From a virus: a stretch of DNA of 45,909 nt. Positions 29,315 to 37,078 of this stretch are shown in pieces. Location of the stretch: IMG/VR virus record IMGVR_UViG_3300045968_000312, positions 1 through 45,909 of that record; one strand, given 5' to 3'. The number at the start of each line of letters is the position of its first letter. Positions within the stretch are counted from its first letter, which is position 1. Below the pieces are notes generated by a model, which was not told where the DNA came from, ran no database searches, and saw nothing but the letters and a program-made list of their open reading frames with translations. The translations under genes were made by a program, and so were the position numbers.

Positions 29315-29747
29315 CGCGGCGCTATAGAATTCTTTAACATCACCCGCCGCTGATTGAGGTCAGCGGCGTCTAGCGCCGGTTCTCGGAGCCAGCCTGACGC
29401 ACCTACTGGATGCAACGGATTGGAACCGGCGGGCCCTACGCCGGGGTGAATCGGGCGGTACGGCGTCGGGGGACAGCCTCACCGAACATACGCGATTCAT
29501 TCCGGCGCGTGGCCTTCCGGCTCCTTGGCCGGAGGCCGTCCCCCCGTGAGAGTTTCTCTCGCTGATACCGTCGTCAAAGTCCCCGCCGCGGACCGCCACT
29601 TTTCGGCGGGTTTCGCGCTCCCCCGCAACGGCGCGTTGCCTATTGGCAGCGCAGAATTGTCGATCCTCACGGACGGCCGTAATTGCCGGCGGGATGACGA
29701 GGGATGTTTGGGGTTGGCCCGCCGCACAGACCAGCGGAGGCAACCCG
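29315..29747 (+). promoter_or_regulatory. 433-bp non-coding region before the integrase
   Basis: No convincing gene. It holds a boxA-like TTCTTTAACA at 29330-29339, a perfect 9-bp IR CGCCGCTGA/TCAGCGGCG (29345-29353 with 29360-29368) and a GGCC-rich IR near 29510-29535. It may carry integrase arm sites, a leader and attenuator. Confidence 0.4.
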
Positions 29748-30869
29748 ATGAGCGCGGAAAGCAGTCGCGGGACGGAGGCGAACCGCCCGCAACTAAAGAT
29801 CGTCTGGGGCGAGGATGCGGACACCTGGAGCGGCAGCGCATCGATCGACATGCGGCTGTCGGATTTCTTTCGAGAGTGGTTCGTGCCCAACGCTCTGGAA
29901 GGCGAGGGTCGGTCAGACGGGACGATCAGCCAGCACTGGTCCACCATTCATTACTGGGTGAAGCTGACGGGCGACCCTCCACTCAGAAAGATCGACGAGT
30001 TCACGATCAGCCAATTTGCCAAAGGCCTGCGATCGGAAGTCTACACCCGCTCGCGGACGCGCGATGGCCGGATTATGCCGGGCGCGAAGTTTTATCCGCT
30101 GGGTGTGGAGCGGGTCAGCGTCCATTTGAAGAATTTGCGGGCGATTCTCAATCGGGTAGGAGAGCAGCGGCAGGCGGGCAGACCCACGGCCAGGCTCTCG
30201 CTGCCGAGGTTTTTTGTGCCTTGCCCGACGCCCTACGCGGAGCCTGGGGATTGCTTCACGCTGCAAACCGCGCGGCAGATGATCCTCGCCAGTGCACAGT
30301 TTCAGCCGGCTCGGTCGCCGGATTTGAACTGGAGCAAATTCTGGAAAGGTTACCTGGGCGGCTTGTTGGTGGTCGGCGAGCGGCCAGGAACCATCCGCCT
30401 GATCGACCGTCAGATGTTCTTTCGAAAGCCCGACGGCTGGTGGCTCAAATTGCCCGCCGAGCTCGTGCCGAAAACCCACAAGGGGCGATGGATGGCGCTG
30501 CCCGATTGGTGCGCCGAAGCCATGCTGGGGGCCGGAAATGGAAACCTCATTTTGGACTGTGGGGTGCACCGCCGCACGCTGCACGACTATCACGAATGGC
30601 TGCAGCGTCTGGCTGGCGTCGGAGAGGCCGAGATATTGCCGCAGAAGGCGTGGCGCAGGACGCACGACGCCTTCATGCAGCGACTGGGTGCGGGCATAGC
30701 GCGCGACGTGGGCCAGCGCACGCTGAATCACTCGCATCACTCGACAACCACGGCACACTACTTCGACATCACCGAGGAGCTGCGGCGGCTGCTGCCGTGT
30801 ATCTGGGAAGAACCGCCGCCACCAATTACCACGCCCCAGTTGCTCGATCGTCAGCTGCGGCTGTTTTAG
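29748..30869 (+). CDS. Tyrosine integrase, divergent, 373 aa
   Basis: The N-terminal 110 residues form the SAM-like DNA-binding part (SDGTISQHWSTIHYWVKLTGDPPLRKID). The catalytic half has the box I Arg in VVGERPGTIRLID, the beta-hairpin Lys in KTHKGRWMALP, box II KAWRRTHDAFMQRLG and LNHSHHSTTTAHYFD, with His and the nucleophile Tyr. The first His of HxxR appears replaced (KAWR). GGAGG lies seven bases before ATG 29748. It catalyses integration at a tRNA-like att. Three terminator-type hairpins follow. Confidence 0.85.
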   Translation: MSAESSRGTEANRPQLKIVWGEDADTWSGSASIDMRLSDFFREWFVPNALEGEGRSDGTISQHWSTIHYWVKLTGDPPLRKIDEFTISQFAKGLRSEVYTRSRTRDGRIMPGAKFYPLGVERVSVHLKNLRAILNRVGEQRQAGRPTARLSLPRFFVPCPTPYAEPGDCFTLQTARQMILASAQFQPARSPDLNWSKFWKGYLGGLLVVGERPGTIRLIDRQMFFRKPDGWWLKLPAELVPKTHKGRWMALPDWCAEAMLGAGNGNLILDCGVHRRTLHDYHEWLQRLAGVGEAEILPQKAWRRTHDAFMQRLGAGIARDVGQRTLNHSHHSTTTAHYFDITEELRRLLPCIWEEPPPPITTPQLLDRQLRLF

Positions 30870-30991
30870 TTTTTTCTGAATCACTTCGTCTAGCGTGCGG
30901 CAGAGCGGGCTTTTGTGAATCCAGCCCGCAGCATGGATTGCGGCTGCCGCTCGTTTTTGTATTCGGGCCTGCCGGTAACGGCGCATGGGCG

Positions 30992-31035
30992 ACGGGCGGG
31001 GGCCGCTGCTACGCGCAGGTCGCCCGCCCGTTTTT
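30992..31035 (+). terminator. Intrinsic terminator after the integrase
   Basis: Perfect 9-bp stem ACGGGCGGG/CCCGCCCGT (30992-31000 with 31023-31031) and a T-run from 31031. A near-palindrome CGGCGGCAG-G-CTGCCGCCG follows at 31044-31062. Confidence 0.8.
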
Positions 31036-31098
31036 CTCGCATTCGGCGGCAGGCTGCCGCCGTATTCAAGAGGCAGGGAGGTTTTGCAATGGAGTGTG

Positions 31099-31150
31099 TG
31101 GGCGGGCCCGTAACTGGGGACCAGTTAGACAACGGGCCCGCCCATTTTTT
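31099..31150 (+). terminator. Second, forked intrinsic terminator
   Basis: Perfect 13-bp stem (TGGGCGGGCCCGT with ACGGGCCCGCCCA) enclosing an inner AACTGG/CCAGTT hairpin and followed by six T residues. It isolates the integrase unit from the early operon, which begins 16 bases later. Confidence 0.9.
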
Positions 31151-31165
31151 GAAGGGAGAATCGCC

Positions 31166-31684
31166 ATGATCAACGTCCGCGTCGAAATCGCCGTCTCGCC
31201 AAAACGCATCCTGGTCAGCGCGCCGATCCGCGACCCGCAGGCCCTGGCGGCCCTGCATACGCACTTCGGCAAAAAGTACCGCCGCAAAATCACGGTGTTC
31301 GACGATCCCCACAACGCCATCATCGCCGACCAGGCCCTGGCCATCGCCCGCCAAGAGGGGTCGATCGTCGAGCTGGTTTGGGGGCCGGGCGAGCGTTACG
31401 TCGTCGAGGTCGCCGGCCTGCCCGAGGCCAAAGGCGGGCTAATGCCGATCGTGGGCGGCTTCCCGCTGCTCGAGGACCGCCAGCGGGGCGAAGTCAGCCG
31501 CAGCGACGTGCTGGCCCGTCAGGCCGCCGAGGACGCCCAGATCGAGCAGCACGTGCCGGCCTGGCTGGTCCACCTGGTCGAGCTGGCCGGCCGCGTCCAC
31601 GGCTTCATGCTCGGCTGGTTTTACTGGCTCGTGCTCGCGCCCCCGCGCCTGCGCTTATTCGCCAACGAGGAAAGTGGCAAATGA
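31166..31684 (+). CDS. Early-region protein with C-terminal hydrophobic segment, 172 aa
   Basis: GAAGGGAGAATCGCC precedes ATG 31166. Residues 1-90 are alpha/beta (INVRVEIAVSPKRILVSAPI; HNAIIADQALAIARQ). Near 150-165 is GFMLGWFYWLVLAPPR, a single amphipathic or membrane helix. No family recognised. First gene of the early operon, ATGA-coupled to the next. Confidence 0.65.
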   Translation: MINVRVEIAVSPKRILVSAPIRDPQALAALHTHFGKKYRRKITVFDDPHNAIIADQALAIARQEGSIVELVWGPGERYVVEVAGLPEAKGGLMPIVGGFPLLEDRQRGEVSRSDVLARQAAEDAQIEQHVPAWLVHLVELAGRVHGFMLGWFYWLVLAPPRLRLFANEESGK

Positions 31685-31806
31685 ACAGCCAGGATTTCCG
31701 AAAACTGGTGGCCGACATGCGGCACGCTCAAAAAGAGTATTTCCGCACGCGCTCCAACACTAAGCAGCAGCTCCAGGGCATCGTGGATCGAAAGGCAGGC
31801 GCGTGA
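31681..31806 (+). CDS. Small basic helical protein, 41 aa
   Basis: ATGA overlap with the previous gene and GTGATG junction with the next. MNSQDFRKLVADMRHAQKEY start, basic end. Too short for assignment but the coupling on both sides supports it. Confidence 0.55.
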   Translation: MNSQDFRKLVADMRHAQKEYFRTRSNTKQQLQGIVDRKAGA

Positions 31807-32054
31807 TGGCAGGCCACAACGTGCAATCGTTCGGCTACCGCCTGCACGGGCGGGCAGAGCCGCCATGCAAGCGGGCCATCGAGCTCGATGGCATCCCGCA
31901 GATTCCCAAGGACGTTTTCGAGCTCATCGAGCGCGGCGGCGAGTGGGCGCTCAGCGGCGAGCAGATCGAGCGGTCCAACGCGGTTATTTGGGGCCAGGCC
32001 ACGAAAGTGATCCAGTCCCGCCACCGTTTTTTGAAGGAATGCCTGGATGACTAA
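31806..32054 (+). CDS. Early-region small protein, 82 aa
   Basis: The ATG shares its A with the preceding stop. Helical, charged (IPKDVFELIERGGEWALSGEQIERSNAVIW, quoted in part: ELIERGGEWALSGEQIE). No family recognised. Followed by the ParB-like gene after 24 bases. Confidence 0.6.
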   Translation: MAGHNVQSFGYRLHGRAEPPCKRAIELDGIPQIPKDVFELIERGGEWALSGEQIERSNAVIWGQATKVIQSRHRFLKECLDD

Positions 32055-32078
32055 TCCAGTGAAAGGAAGCACAAGGAC

Positions 32079-32579
32079 ATGAAGGAGCTGCAATATCATC
32101 CGATCGCCGAAGTATTCCCGCTGCTCGACGATGCAGAACTTAAAGCCCTTGCCGATGACATCGCCGCCAACGGGTGCAAGCTGCCGATTGTGCTTCACGA
32201 AGGAAAAATTCTTGACGGCCGCAACCGCTACCGGGCTTGTTTGTCAGTAGGCGTCGATCCGCCACTAAACGAATGGGACAAACGCGGCTCCCCGGTGGCG
32301 TTCGTCGTATCGACCAATCTGCATCGCCGCCACCTCAACAGCACGCAGAGGGCATTTGCGGCTCTGGAAATTGAGAAGCTCCTGGCGGTTGATGCAAAGC
32401 AACGCCAACGGGTTGCACTAAAGAACGGAAACCACAAGAGACACGGCAAGGCCGCGATTGTGCAAGAAATTGCACAATCGAGAGATCGCAGTCGCAACGA
32501 AGCTGCCACCCTGGCAAAAACCAATCACCAATACGTCAGCGACGCGAGGCGGAACGGTGGAGAGTGGCCAGGAATTTGA
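32079..32579 (+). CDS. ParB/Srx-type DNA-binding protein, 166 aa
   Basis: N-terminal ParB fold: ELQYHPIAEVFPLLDDAELKALADDIAANG and LPIVLHEGKILDGRNRYRAC, the ParB/Srx active-site loop, then VVSTNLHRRHLNSTQRAFAALEI as in phage ParB-like regulators. A basic C-terminal HTH-like part (QEIAQSRDRSRNEAATLA) binds DNA. The family includes partition proteins, nucleases and transcription regulators; lacking ParA, a regulator is most likely. Overlaps the next gene by 23 bases. Confidence 0.75.
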   Translation: MKELQYHPIAEVFPLLDDAELKALADDIAANGCKLPIVLHEGKILDGRNRYRACLSVGVDPPLNEWDKRGSPVAFVVSTNLHRRHLNSTQRAFAALEIEKLLAVDAKQRQRVALKNGNHKRHGKAAIVQEIAQSRDRSRNEAATLAKTNHQYVSDARRNGGEWPGI

Positions 32580-33069
32580 GGACTTTTGCCAAGTGATGCT
32601 ACCAACCGTTGGATGGCAGGTGTGCATTTACACGAGCAGAAAATTTCAGAGGAAATTTGGCGAAGGGCCAACCTGCATGGAAGTCAAGCTGGACCGAAAA
32701 TTCCGGAAGACAAAGAACTTCTATATAGAGGTTGCCGAGAAGGCCGAGCCGCGCCCCGGACCAATGGTTCCATCCGGTATTTTCCGCCGCGACAACACAA
32801 TCTTGTGGACGCAGGGCGACTTCAAGGGACTAGCGATTCTGTCCAAGCACCAGCTGGTATCGATCTATCAAACCGGCCTCGTGGAGGTCGTGGAAACGCC
32901 AACATCGCGCGCTTTTTTACTTCCGATGAAGGCGGTCCCTGGAATGGCCCTAGCTATGTACCAAGTGCTAAACGGCCGACTCGAGTTGATTCCGCGGAAC
33001 GGTGACCACGAGCGCACCGCAGCGCAATTTTTGGGAACGCTCGGGCTGACGTTCAAACGTCAGTTTTGA
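32557..33069 (+). CDS. PD-(D/E)XK-nuclease-like protein, 170 aa
   Basis: The start GTG 32557 (VESGQEFEDFCQVML) has GGCGG upstream. EVKLDRKFRKTKNFYIEVAEKAEPRPG contains ExK-type residues (EVK) after a Gly/Pro-containing turn, and a following strand-helix (YIEVAEK). Further on, PSGIFRRDNTILWTQGDFKGLAILSKHQL. This is the profile of phage nuclease-fold proteins, but I cannot confirm all catalytic residues. It overlaps the ParB-like gene. Confidence 0.5.
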   Translation: MESGQEFEDFCQVMLPTVGWQVCIYTSRKFQRKFGEGPTCMEVKLDRKFRKTKNFYIEVAEKAEPRPGPMVPSGIFRRDNTILWTQGDFKGLAILSKHQLVSIYQTGLVEVVETPTSRAFLLPMKAVPGMALAMYQVLNGRLELIPRNGDHERTAAQFLGTLGLTFKRQF

Positions 33070-33092
33070 ACCCAACCAAGGGAGGCTTTTTG

Positions 33093-33344
33093 ATGAAGAC
33101 GGCGAGTGAAGTTCTGGCCGAAATTGACCGCCGGCTCCTGGAGCTGGAGGAAGACGCGGCAGTGCCTTGCATTGAGGCCCTGCTGGAGCCCGTCGATGAG
33201 GAAATGTGGAAGGAGGCCCTGCGGCGCGGGATGGCCTACAAGGCCATCGTGGCGCTGCGGTCGGAGCTGGCCGAAAAGATGGCGGCGCCGCCCAGAAAAA
33301 TGCGGTCACGAAGACCGTTCCCAAAACCGACGCAGAAGGTCTAA
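33093..33344 (+). CDS. Small helical protein, 83 aa
   Basis: GGAGG six bases before ATG 33093. Acidic helix (SEVLAEIDRRLLELEEDAAVPCIEALLE, partly quoted: RLLELEEDAAVP) and a basic tail (RKMRSRRPFPKPTQKV). Sits before the replication initiator, so may be an accessory. Confidence 0.6.
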   Translation: MKTASEVLAEIDRRLLELEEDAAVPCIEALLEPVDEEMWKEALRRGMAYKAIVALRSELAEKMAAPPRKMRSRRPFPKPTQKV

Positions 33345-33371
33345 CACAACACGTAGCACGGCACGGACGAA

Positions 33372-34271
33372 ATGCGTGATCGGGATGGATCCGACAATCA
33401 GACCGAGTTTGTTTTTTCTCGCGAAGAGAAGCTAATGCTCATTGGGGCTGCCGAATTCGACCTCTCGCCGACGCTGACCCGCCGCTTGCGGGCCCTCGTC
33501 GAGCAGCTCGAGCTGGTCACCGGCAGCCGGGGGTGTTTTCCGAGCCAGGCCCTACTGGCTGGCCGCCTGGGAGTCACGGCGCGTTGCGTTCGCGAGTGGC
33601 TGCGCCTGGGCGAAAGGCTAAAGGTCATCGCGGCGCTTCCGCGGATGATCGCCGGCTACGGTCAGATCGAAAACACCTATCAAGTCGATTGGCAGCGGGT
33701 CCGCAGCTACGTGCCACAGCACGAGCTGACTCGCATTGACCATCGACTGGGCAGGCTCGAGGCCGCGGGGAAGGCCAACAAACCACGGGAAAAAATTTCC
33801 GGGGGTGTTAAAAAATTTCCGGGGCCCCCCGGAACCAGTTTCCGGGGCCCCCCGGAACCCAGTTCCGCCCGGCTGAATGAAGTGAATGAAGAGATAGCAG
33901 CGGCTGCGCGGCGGCTGATCGATTTTGTTTTTTCCTGCGGAGTGGACCGGGCCCAGGACGCTGTAAACGCTGCCATCGCCGGCGGTTGCACGCCCGCTGA
34001 AATCCAAGCTACGGCCGAGTGGTATAGCCAGCACCACAAGCGGCTGGTCGGGGGTCCAGGGGTGCTCTATATCCAACTGCTCCGCCTACGCCCAGGTCAG
34101 CCCGTCGATCGTGGCTGGCCAAAACTAATTGCCGAGCGGCCAACCGGCGTCAGCAAGAGCGCCCAGGCAACCCAAATAATTCGAATCGGTCGGCAGGCTC
34201 GCAAGAGTGACGACGAGATACGCGGCGAACTGGCAGCCGTGGGTCTGAATTGGGACGACCAGGATTGTTGA
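33372..34271 (+). CDS. Replication initiator-like protein with HTH, 299 aa
   Basis: Residues 30-130 are winged-helix (LSPTLTRRLRALVEQL, FPSQALLAGRLGVTARCVREWLRLGERLKV), like phage lambda O-type or DnaD-like initiators. A 28-residue Gly/Pro/Arg/Phe linker (KKFPGPPGTSFRGPPEP) follows, encoded by iteron DNA, and a helical C-terminal domain. It would bind the iterons and recruit the host helicase loader. No polymerase or helicase gene is visible, so replication uses host enzymes. Confidence 0.65.
   Translation: MRDRDGSDNQTEFVFSREEKLMLIGAAEFDLSPTLTRRLRALVEQLELVTGSRGCFPSQALLAGRLGVTARCVREWLRLGERLKVIAALPRMIAGYGQIENTYQVDWQRVRSYVPQHELTRIDHRLGRLEAAGKANKPREKISGGVKKFPGPPGTSFRGPPEPSSARLNEVNEEIAAAARRLIDFVFSCGVDRAQDAVNAAIAGGCTPAEIQATAEWYSQHHKRLVGGPGVLYIQLLRLRPGQPVDRGWPKLIAERPTGVSKSAQATQIIRIGRQARKSDDEIRGELAAVGLNWDDQDC
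33790..33859. repeat. Iteron-like repeats inside the initiator gene, probable origin
   Basis: TTTCCGGGG occurs at 33796-33804, 33816-33824 and 33839-33847. AAAAAATTTCCGGGG is present twice, 20 bp apart, and a 21-bp unit with the palindromic core TTCCGGGG/CCCCGGAA occurs at 33816-33836 and 33839-33859. The AT-tract next to the repeats may be an unwinding region. Confidence 0.7.
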
Positions 34272-34279
34272 GGATTTCC

Positions 34280-34585
34280 ATGACCAGCGCAACACCCAAA
34301 ACGCTCCCCGGCACGATCAGCGGCGCGACGGCCGAGGCGGCGGGCCGATTCATGGACGACCTGTTCGCCACCAGGCGAAGGCAGCGCCTGCCGCGCAAGG
34401 TCGATACCAGCAGCCTGCTCAAGCCCAGGAGGCTGGCCGACGGCTGGTGGCTCGACGCCGCATCGATCGGCTGCGACGAGCCGCTCTGGGGCCCCTACGA
34501 CACCAAGGCCGAGGCCCTCGAGGCCCGCCGCAGCTACCTGCGGAACGCGATCAGTAAGCCGTGGCTAAAGCGGGGTGCGCGTTGA
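34280..34585 (+). CDS. Early-region protein, 101 aa
   Basis: AGGA before ATG 34280. Begins MTSATPKTLPGTISGATAEA; contains LADGWWLDAASIGCDEPLWGPYDTKAEALEARRSYLRN, with a repeat-like WW/WG pattern. No family recognised. It ends just before the truncated methyltransferase. Confidence 0.6.
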   Translation: MTSATPKTLPGTISGATAEAAGRFMDDLFATRRRQRLPRKVDTSSLLKPRRLADGWWLDAASIGCDEPLWGPYDTKAEALEARRSYLRNAISKPWLKRGAR

Positions 34586-34735
34586 ATGTGGATTCTTCCG
34601 TCCTCAATATCGCAAGCCTTTGCACCGGGCTCGGGATGCTCGACGAAGCGGTCGCGCTCGGCTGCGAATACTTCGGCTGGCGAACCCGCCTTGCGCTGTG
34701 TGCTGAGTGGGAAGCCTACGCTGCGGTACTGGCAT
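34582..34735 (+). pseudogene. Truncated 5' end of a C5 cytosine DNA methyltransferase
   Basis: The frame reads NIASLCTGLGMLDEAVALG, the SAM-binding motif I of C5 methyltransferases, then EYFGWRTRLALCAEWEAYAAVLA, as seen in phage cytosine methyltransferases. After that the homology stops. The catalytic PC motif and target-recognition domain are absent, so the gene is inactive. TTG 34582 or GTG 34588 would be the start. Confidence 0.75.
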
Positions 34736-35017
34736 TCCGCCGTCGATCACCTGACCGGCTACGTCAAGGCGCGTGTTCACACGAATGGCCTTGAGAACTT
34801 CTGGTCGCTGCTCAAGCGAATGATCCACGGTAGCTACGTGTCGGTTGCCAGCTTCCACCTGTCGCGTTACGTCGATGAGGAGGCTTGGAGGTTTAACAAT
34901 CGCGACGTGGGCGACGGGCTGCGGTTCCAGCGTGTGCTGGGGGCCGTTGTCGGCAAGAGACTCACCTACCGCACGCTCACATGCCAGGGCGATGCGGGCT
35001 TTATGGGGATTCGATAG
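34727..35017 (+). pseudogene. 3' end of an IS1595/ISXO2-type transposase
   Basis: In another frame the sequence reads VKARVHTNGLENFWSLLKR, followed by RYVDEEAWRFNNR and VGKRLTYRTLT, the C-terminal part of the DDE domain with its last acidic residue in NGLE. The rest of the transposase and the left IS end are missing. It was probably joined to the methyltransferase fragment by a deletion. Confidence 0.75.
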
Positions 35018-35206
35018 ATGGACGCCTACGACTGCTATCGAATGTTTCACGGCGGCGGGGCTGAATACCTCGGCCAAGTCTTTGCCGAGAGCATGGATTC
35101 CGCTTGGGATGTCGCCCGCTTGCGGTATGGGTTTACGTCCGCTGGCGATCTCTACATCGAGAAGTCGAGCGGCATGTTCAAGTGGCCAATCAGGAGCAAC
35201 AAGTGA
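35018..35206 (+). CDS. Small protein, 62 aa
   Basis: ATG 35018 directly follows the preceding stop. MDAYDCYRMFHGGGAEYLGQ, then a short aromatic core ending in KSSGMFKWPIRSNK. No family recognised. AGGAG of the next gene overlaps its end. Confidence 0.5.
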   Translation: MDAYDCYRMFHGGGAEYLGQVFAESMDSAWDVARLRYGFTSAGDLYIEKSSGMFKWPIRSNK

Positions 35207-35340
35207 TGGTACGGAAACCTCCCGGCGTGGAAGCAAACGAGCGCCTGCTTGGCGTTTTGGTCCGCGTTCCCAAGGCCGAACTGGACAAGCAGTTGGCCAA
35301 ACGGAAAGCCAAAAAACGAGCAAAGAAGCGTAAAAAGTAA
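35206..35340 (+). CDS. Small Lys/Arg-tailed protein, 44 aa
   Basis: ATG 35206 shares its A with the previous stop; AGGAG upstream. The C-terminus is a run of basic residues (AKRKAKKRAKKRKK), suggesting nucleic-acid binding or a disordered nucleoid-like tail. Short but well-placed. Confidence 0.5.
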   Translation: MVRKPPGVEANERLLGVLVRVPKAELDKQLAKRKAKKRAKKRKK

Positions 35341-35346
35341 TCACCC

Positions 35347-35607
35347 ATGGACCTTCTGAGTCATGTATATAGTTGCCATTACAAGGCCAAGATCGGCGAC
35401 ACCGCTTGCATCCTCCAACGGCTTGAAAAGCTGGAGCAAATAACAAAGCGGATTTTGAGGTCGCAAAAGTGGTCGGAACCAATAGGCCGCCCGCACTTGG
35501 ACGATCGACACAGCGGCCAGCAGCTCATCGACCTGCTGCGGAAGGACGAAGAGGAACGGCAAAGGCTTGGGCTGGTCGCTGCAGTTAAAAACCCGTGGGG
35601 ATGCTGA
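35347..35607 (+). CDS. Small helical protein, 86 aa
   Basis: Charged coiled-coil core (ACILQRLEKLEQITKRILRS) and RKDEEERQRLG. No family recognised. The next start lies just after its stop. Confidence 0.5.
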   Translation: MDLLSHVYSCHYKAKIGDTACILQRLEKLEQITKRILRSQKWSEPIGRPHLDDRHSGQQLIDLLRKDEEERQRLGLVAAVKNPWGC

Positions 35608-35609
35608 TC

Positions 35610-35828
35610 ATGGACAAGCGGACGCAAACGAGCCGGGAGCTGACAGCGATCAAAAAGCGGAAGGCGGCAGCCGCCGCGATCGTCAAAGCGCTGTACACCG
35701 ACGCCTGGGGCCGCGAGGTCGATAGGCTCGTGCAGGAGCTGCCCGACAAGACGGAAAGCGGCGGCTATTGTCGAGAGGCACTAGAAAAACTGATCATCAA
35801 ACACCTGGCCGTGATCGGCCTGCAATGA
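35610..35828 (+). CDS. Small helical protein, 72 aa
   Basis: ATG 35610 with GTGGGG upstream (ATG 35601 is the alternative). RELTAIKKRKAAAAAIVKAL, then ELPDKTESGGYCREALEKLII. Four bases after its stop begins the first copy of the boundary hairpin. Confidence 0.5.
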   Translation: MDKRTQTSRELTAIKKRKAAAAAIVKALYTDAWGREVDRLVQELPDKTESGGYCREALEKLIIKHLAVIGLQ

Positions 35829-35832
35829 GGCA

Positions 35833-35849
35833 CTGGACTGTAAGTCCAG
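35833..35849 (+). repeat. Boundary stem-loop, copy 1
   Basis: CTGGAC-TGTAA-GTCCAG, 6-bp stem. GGAGG starts six bases later and the next ATG is at 35867. See copies at 36567, 36762 and 37071. Confidence 0.75.
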
Positions 35850-35866
35850 GTAATGGAGGGACTGAA

Positions 35867-36262
35867 ATGGTGCCAACCAGAACCGACGCCCCAAACGCTG
35901 AATGCCCGCACTGCGGCGAGCGGTTCACGAAGCTCAAGGAGGGCATGATCCCGACGCACGACTTCCCGAAGCCGTGCCGGATGGTCTGCCGAGGCTCTGG
36001 CAAGCCGCCACGCCGCAAGGATGCTCCGCTCTACAAGGACGATCCGACGCAGGAGGAACGCGACTGCTACGCTCAGGGACGGCAGGAATTGTTGATCTAT
36101 GGTTTCGCCCTGGTGAAGTTCATCGGTGAAATGCGCGGACACCCCAACGGCGAAATGCCGTGTCCGCTCTGTCAGAAGCCACTCAAGTATCGGATTGCAA
36201 AAGGCAATGGTCACTGTGCGGCGAAGTGTTCCACGCCTGAATGTCTCAACATGATCGAGTAG
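35867..36262 (+). CDS. Zinc-binding protein, 131 aa
   Basis: ATG 35867 eight bases after GGAGG. Two or three Cys clusters: CPHCGERFTKLKEG, FPKPCRMVC, MPCPLCQKPLKYR and CAAKCSTPEC. Predicted multi-zinc ribbon, perhaps DNA- or RNA-binding. Possibly an added cassette, as it is bounded by the repeat hairpin. Confidence 0.65.
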   Translation: MVPTRTDAPNAECPHCGERFTKLKEGMIPTHDFPKPCRMVCRGSGKPPRRKDAPLYKDDPTQEERDCYAQGRQELLIYGFALVKFIGEMRGHPNGEMPCPLCQKPLKYRIAKGNGHCAAKCSTPECLNMIE

Positions 36263-36266
36263 GACG

Positions 36267-36575
36267 ATGAGCAACGGATACGACGACTTCGACATCGTTC
36301 ATTGCAACCTCTGCGGCGCGCCGGTGGACCTATGCACTGAGTGCATTTTGGTCGAAGCACATCTGCCGGAAGGTCGGTGTTTCAACGACCCCGCTTTCAT
36401 GGGTTGCGGCCAGTTGAAGCTGTGCCCGACGTGCGCAGCGGTCTGCACAGAGGCGATTAGAAACCACTATCACGACGCGGGCGTTTGTGAGCACGGCGAG
36501 CGTGAGGGGGATTGGTGCCCGCAGTGCAATGCGGCTTACAAGATGGCCCGCGTCGAAAACTGCGCACTGGATTAA
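36267..36575 (+). CDS. Cys-rich zinc-binding protein, 102 aa
   Basis: Cys pairs CNLCGAPVDLCTEC, LCPTCAAVC and WCPQC give up to three zinc sites. Its stop TAA lies in the loop of the second boundary hairpin. Four bases after the previous gene. No DNA-binding family can be named. Confidence 0.65.
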   Translation: MSNGYDDFDIVHCNLCGAPVDLCTECILVEAHLPEGRCFNDPAFMGCGQLKLCPTCAAVCTEAIRNHYHDAGVCEHGEREGDWCPQCNAAYKMARVENCALD

Positions 36576-36583
36576 GCATCCAG
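36567..36583 (+). repeat. Boundary stem-loop, copy 2
   Basis: CTGGAT-TAAGC-ATCCAG. The loop contains the stop codon TAA of the preceding gene. The next ATG is at 36593 with only a weak GACG upstream. Confidence 0.75.
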
Positions 36584-36592
36584 CGCACGACG

Positions 36593-36769
36593 ATGAGCGA
36601 CTACAAGCAAGTCCCGATCCCCGAGCAGTTTGAAAAGCAGCAGGTGATCATCGCGACCAGGGATGATGACGACGCTCTGGTCCACATAACGACTTACGGC
36701 GCTACGGGTGCGGACTCCGCTACAACCACGGCCACGATCGTTGCCACTTTTAAGCGACACACTGGATAG
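36593..36769 (+). CDS. Small protein, 58 aa
   Basis: MSDYKQVPIPEQFEKQQVII, then a Thr/Ala-rich beta segment (YGATGADSATTTATIVATF). Stop TAG is in the third boundary hairpin. No family recognised. Confidence 0.5.
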   Translation: MSDYKQVPIPEQFEKQQVIIATRDDDDALVHITTYGATGADSATTTATIVATFKRHTG

Positions 36770-36778
36770 TTAGTCCAG
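36762..36778 (+). repeat. Boundary stem-loop, copy 3
   Basis: CTGGAT-AGTTA-GTCCAG (one G-T wobble). Stop TAG begins at its stem-loop junction; GGAGG begins six bases after it and ATG is at 36794. Confidence 0.75.
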
Positions 36779-36793
36779 GCACCGGAGGCGTGA

Positions 36794-37078
36794 ATGTTGA
36801 CCATCGTCGATCCCTTCGCCGCTGAAATCGCCCGCTGGCTCATGGCCGAGATAACGTCGCGGCGGAAGCCAACGCCTGCCCAGCTCATGTACCACGCTTT
36901 TCTGCAGGGGATGCACGCAGGCTGGGTTGGCTATGATCACCGCCGCGACTGCCCTTACGGCACGAACGATTACAGGATGTGGTGGATGCACGGCTGCATT
37001 GTCGGCGGTCACCGACGTGAGGCAAATTTGAGAATTCAGGAGCTAGAGGCGGCTTTAGACGAAGCACGCGCTGGATGA
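36794..37078 (+). CDS. Small protein with His/Trp-rich centre, 94 aa
   Basis: MYHAFLQGMHAGWVGYDHRR, DYRMWWMHGCIVGGHRR; helical. Stop TGA overlaps the fourth hairpin. No family recognised. GGAGG precedes ATG 36794. Confidence 0.55.
   Translation: MLTIVDPFAAEIARWLMAEITSRRKPTPAQLMYHAFLQGMHAGWVGYDHRRDCPYGTNDYRMWWMHGCIVGGHRREANLRIQELEAALDEARAG

Noticed and set aside
29525-31160. Long plus-strand open frame through the integrase region
   Set aside because: It is a shadow frame of the integrase in GC-rich DNA. Only its last part, from ATG 31166 with a ribosome site, looks real.
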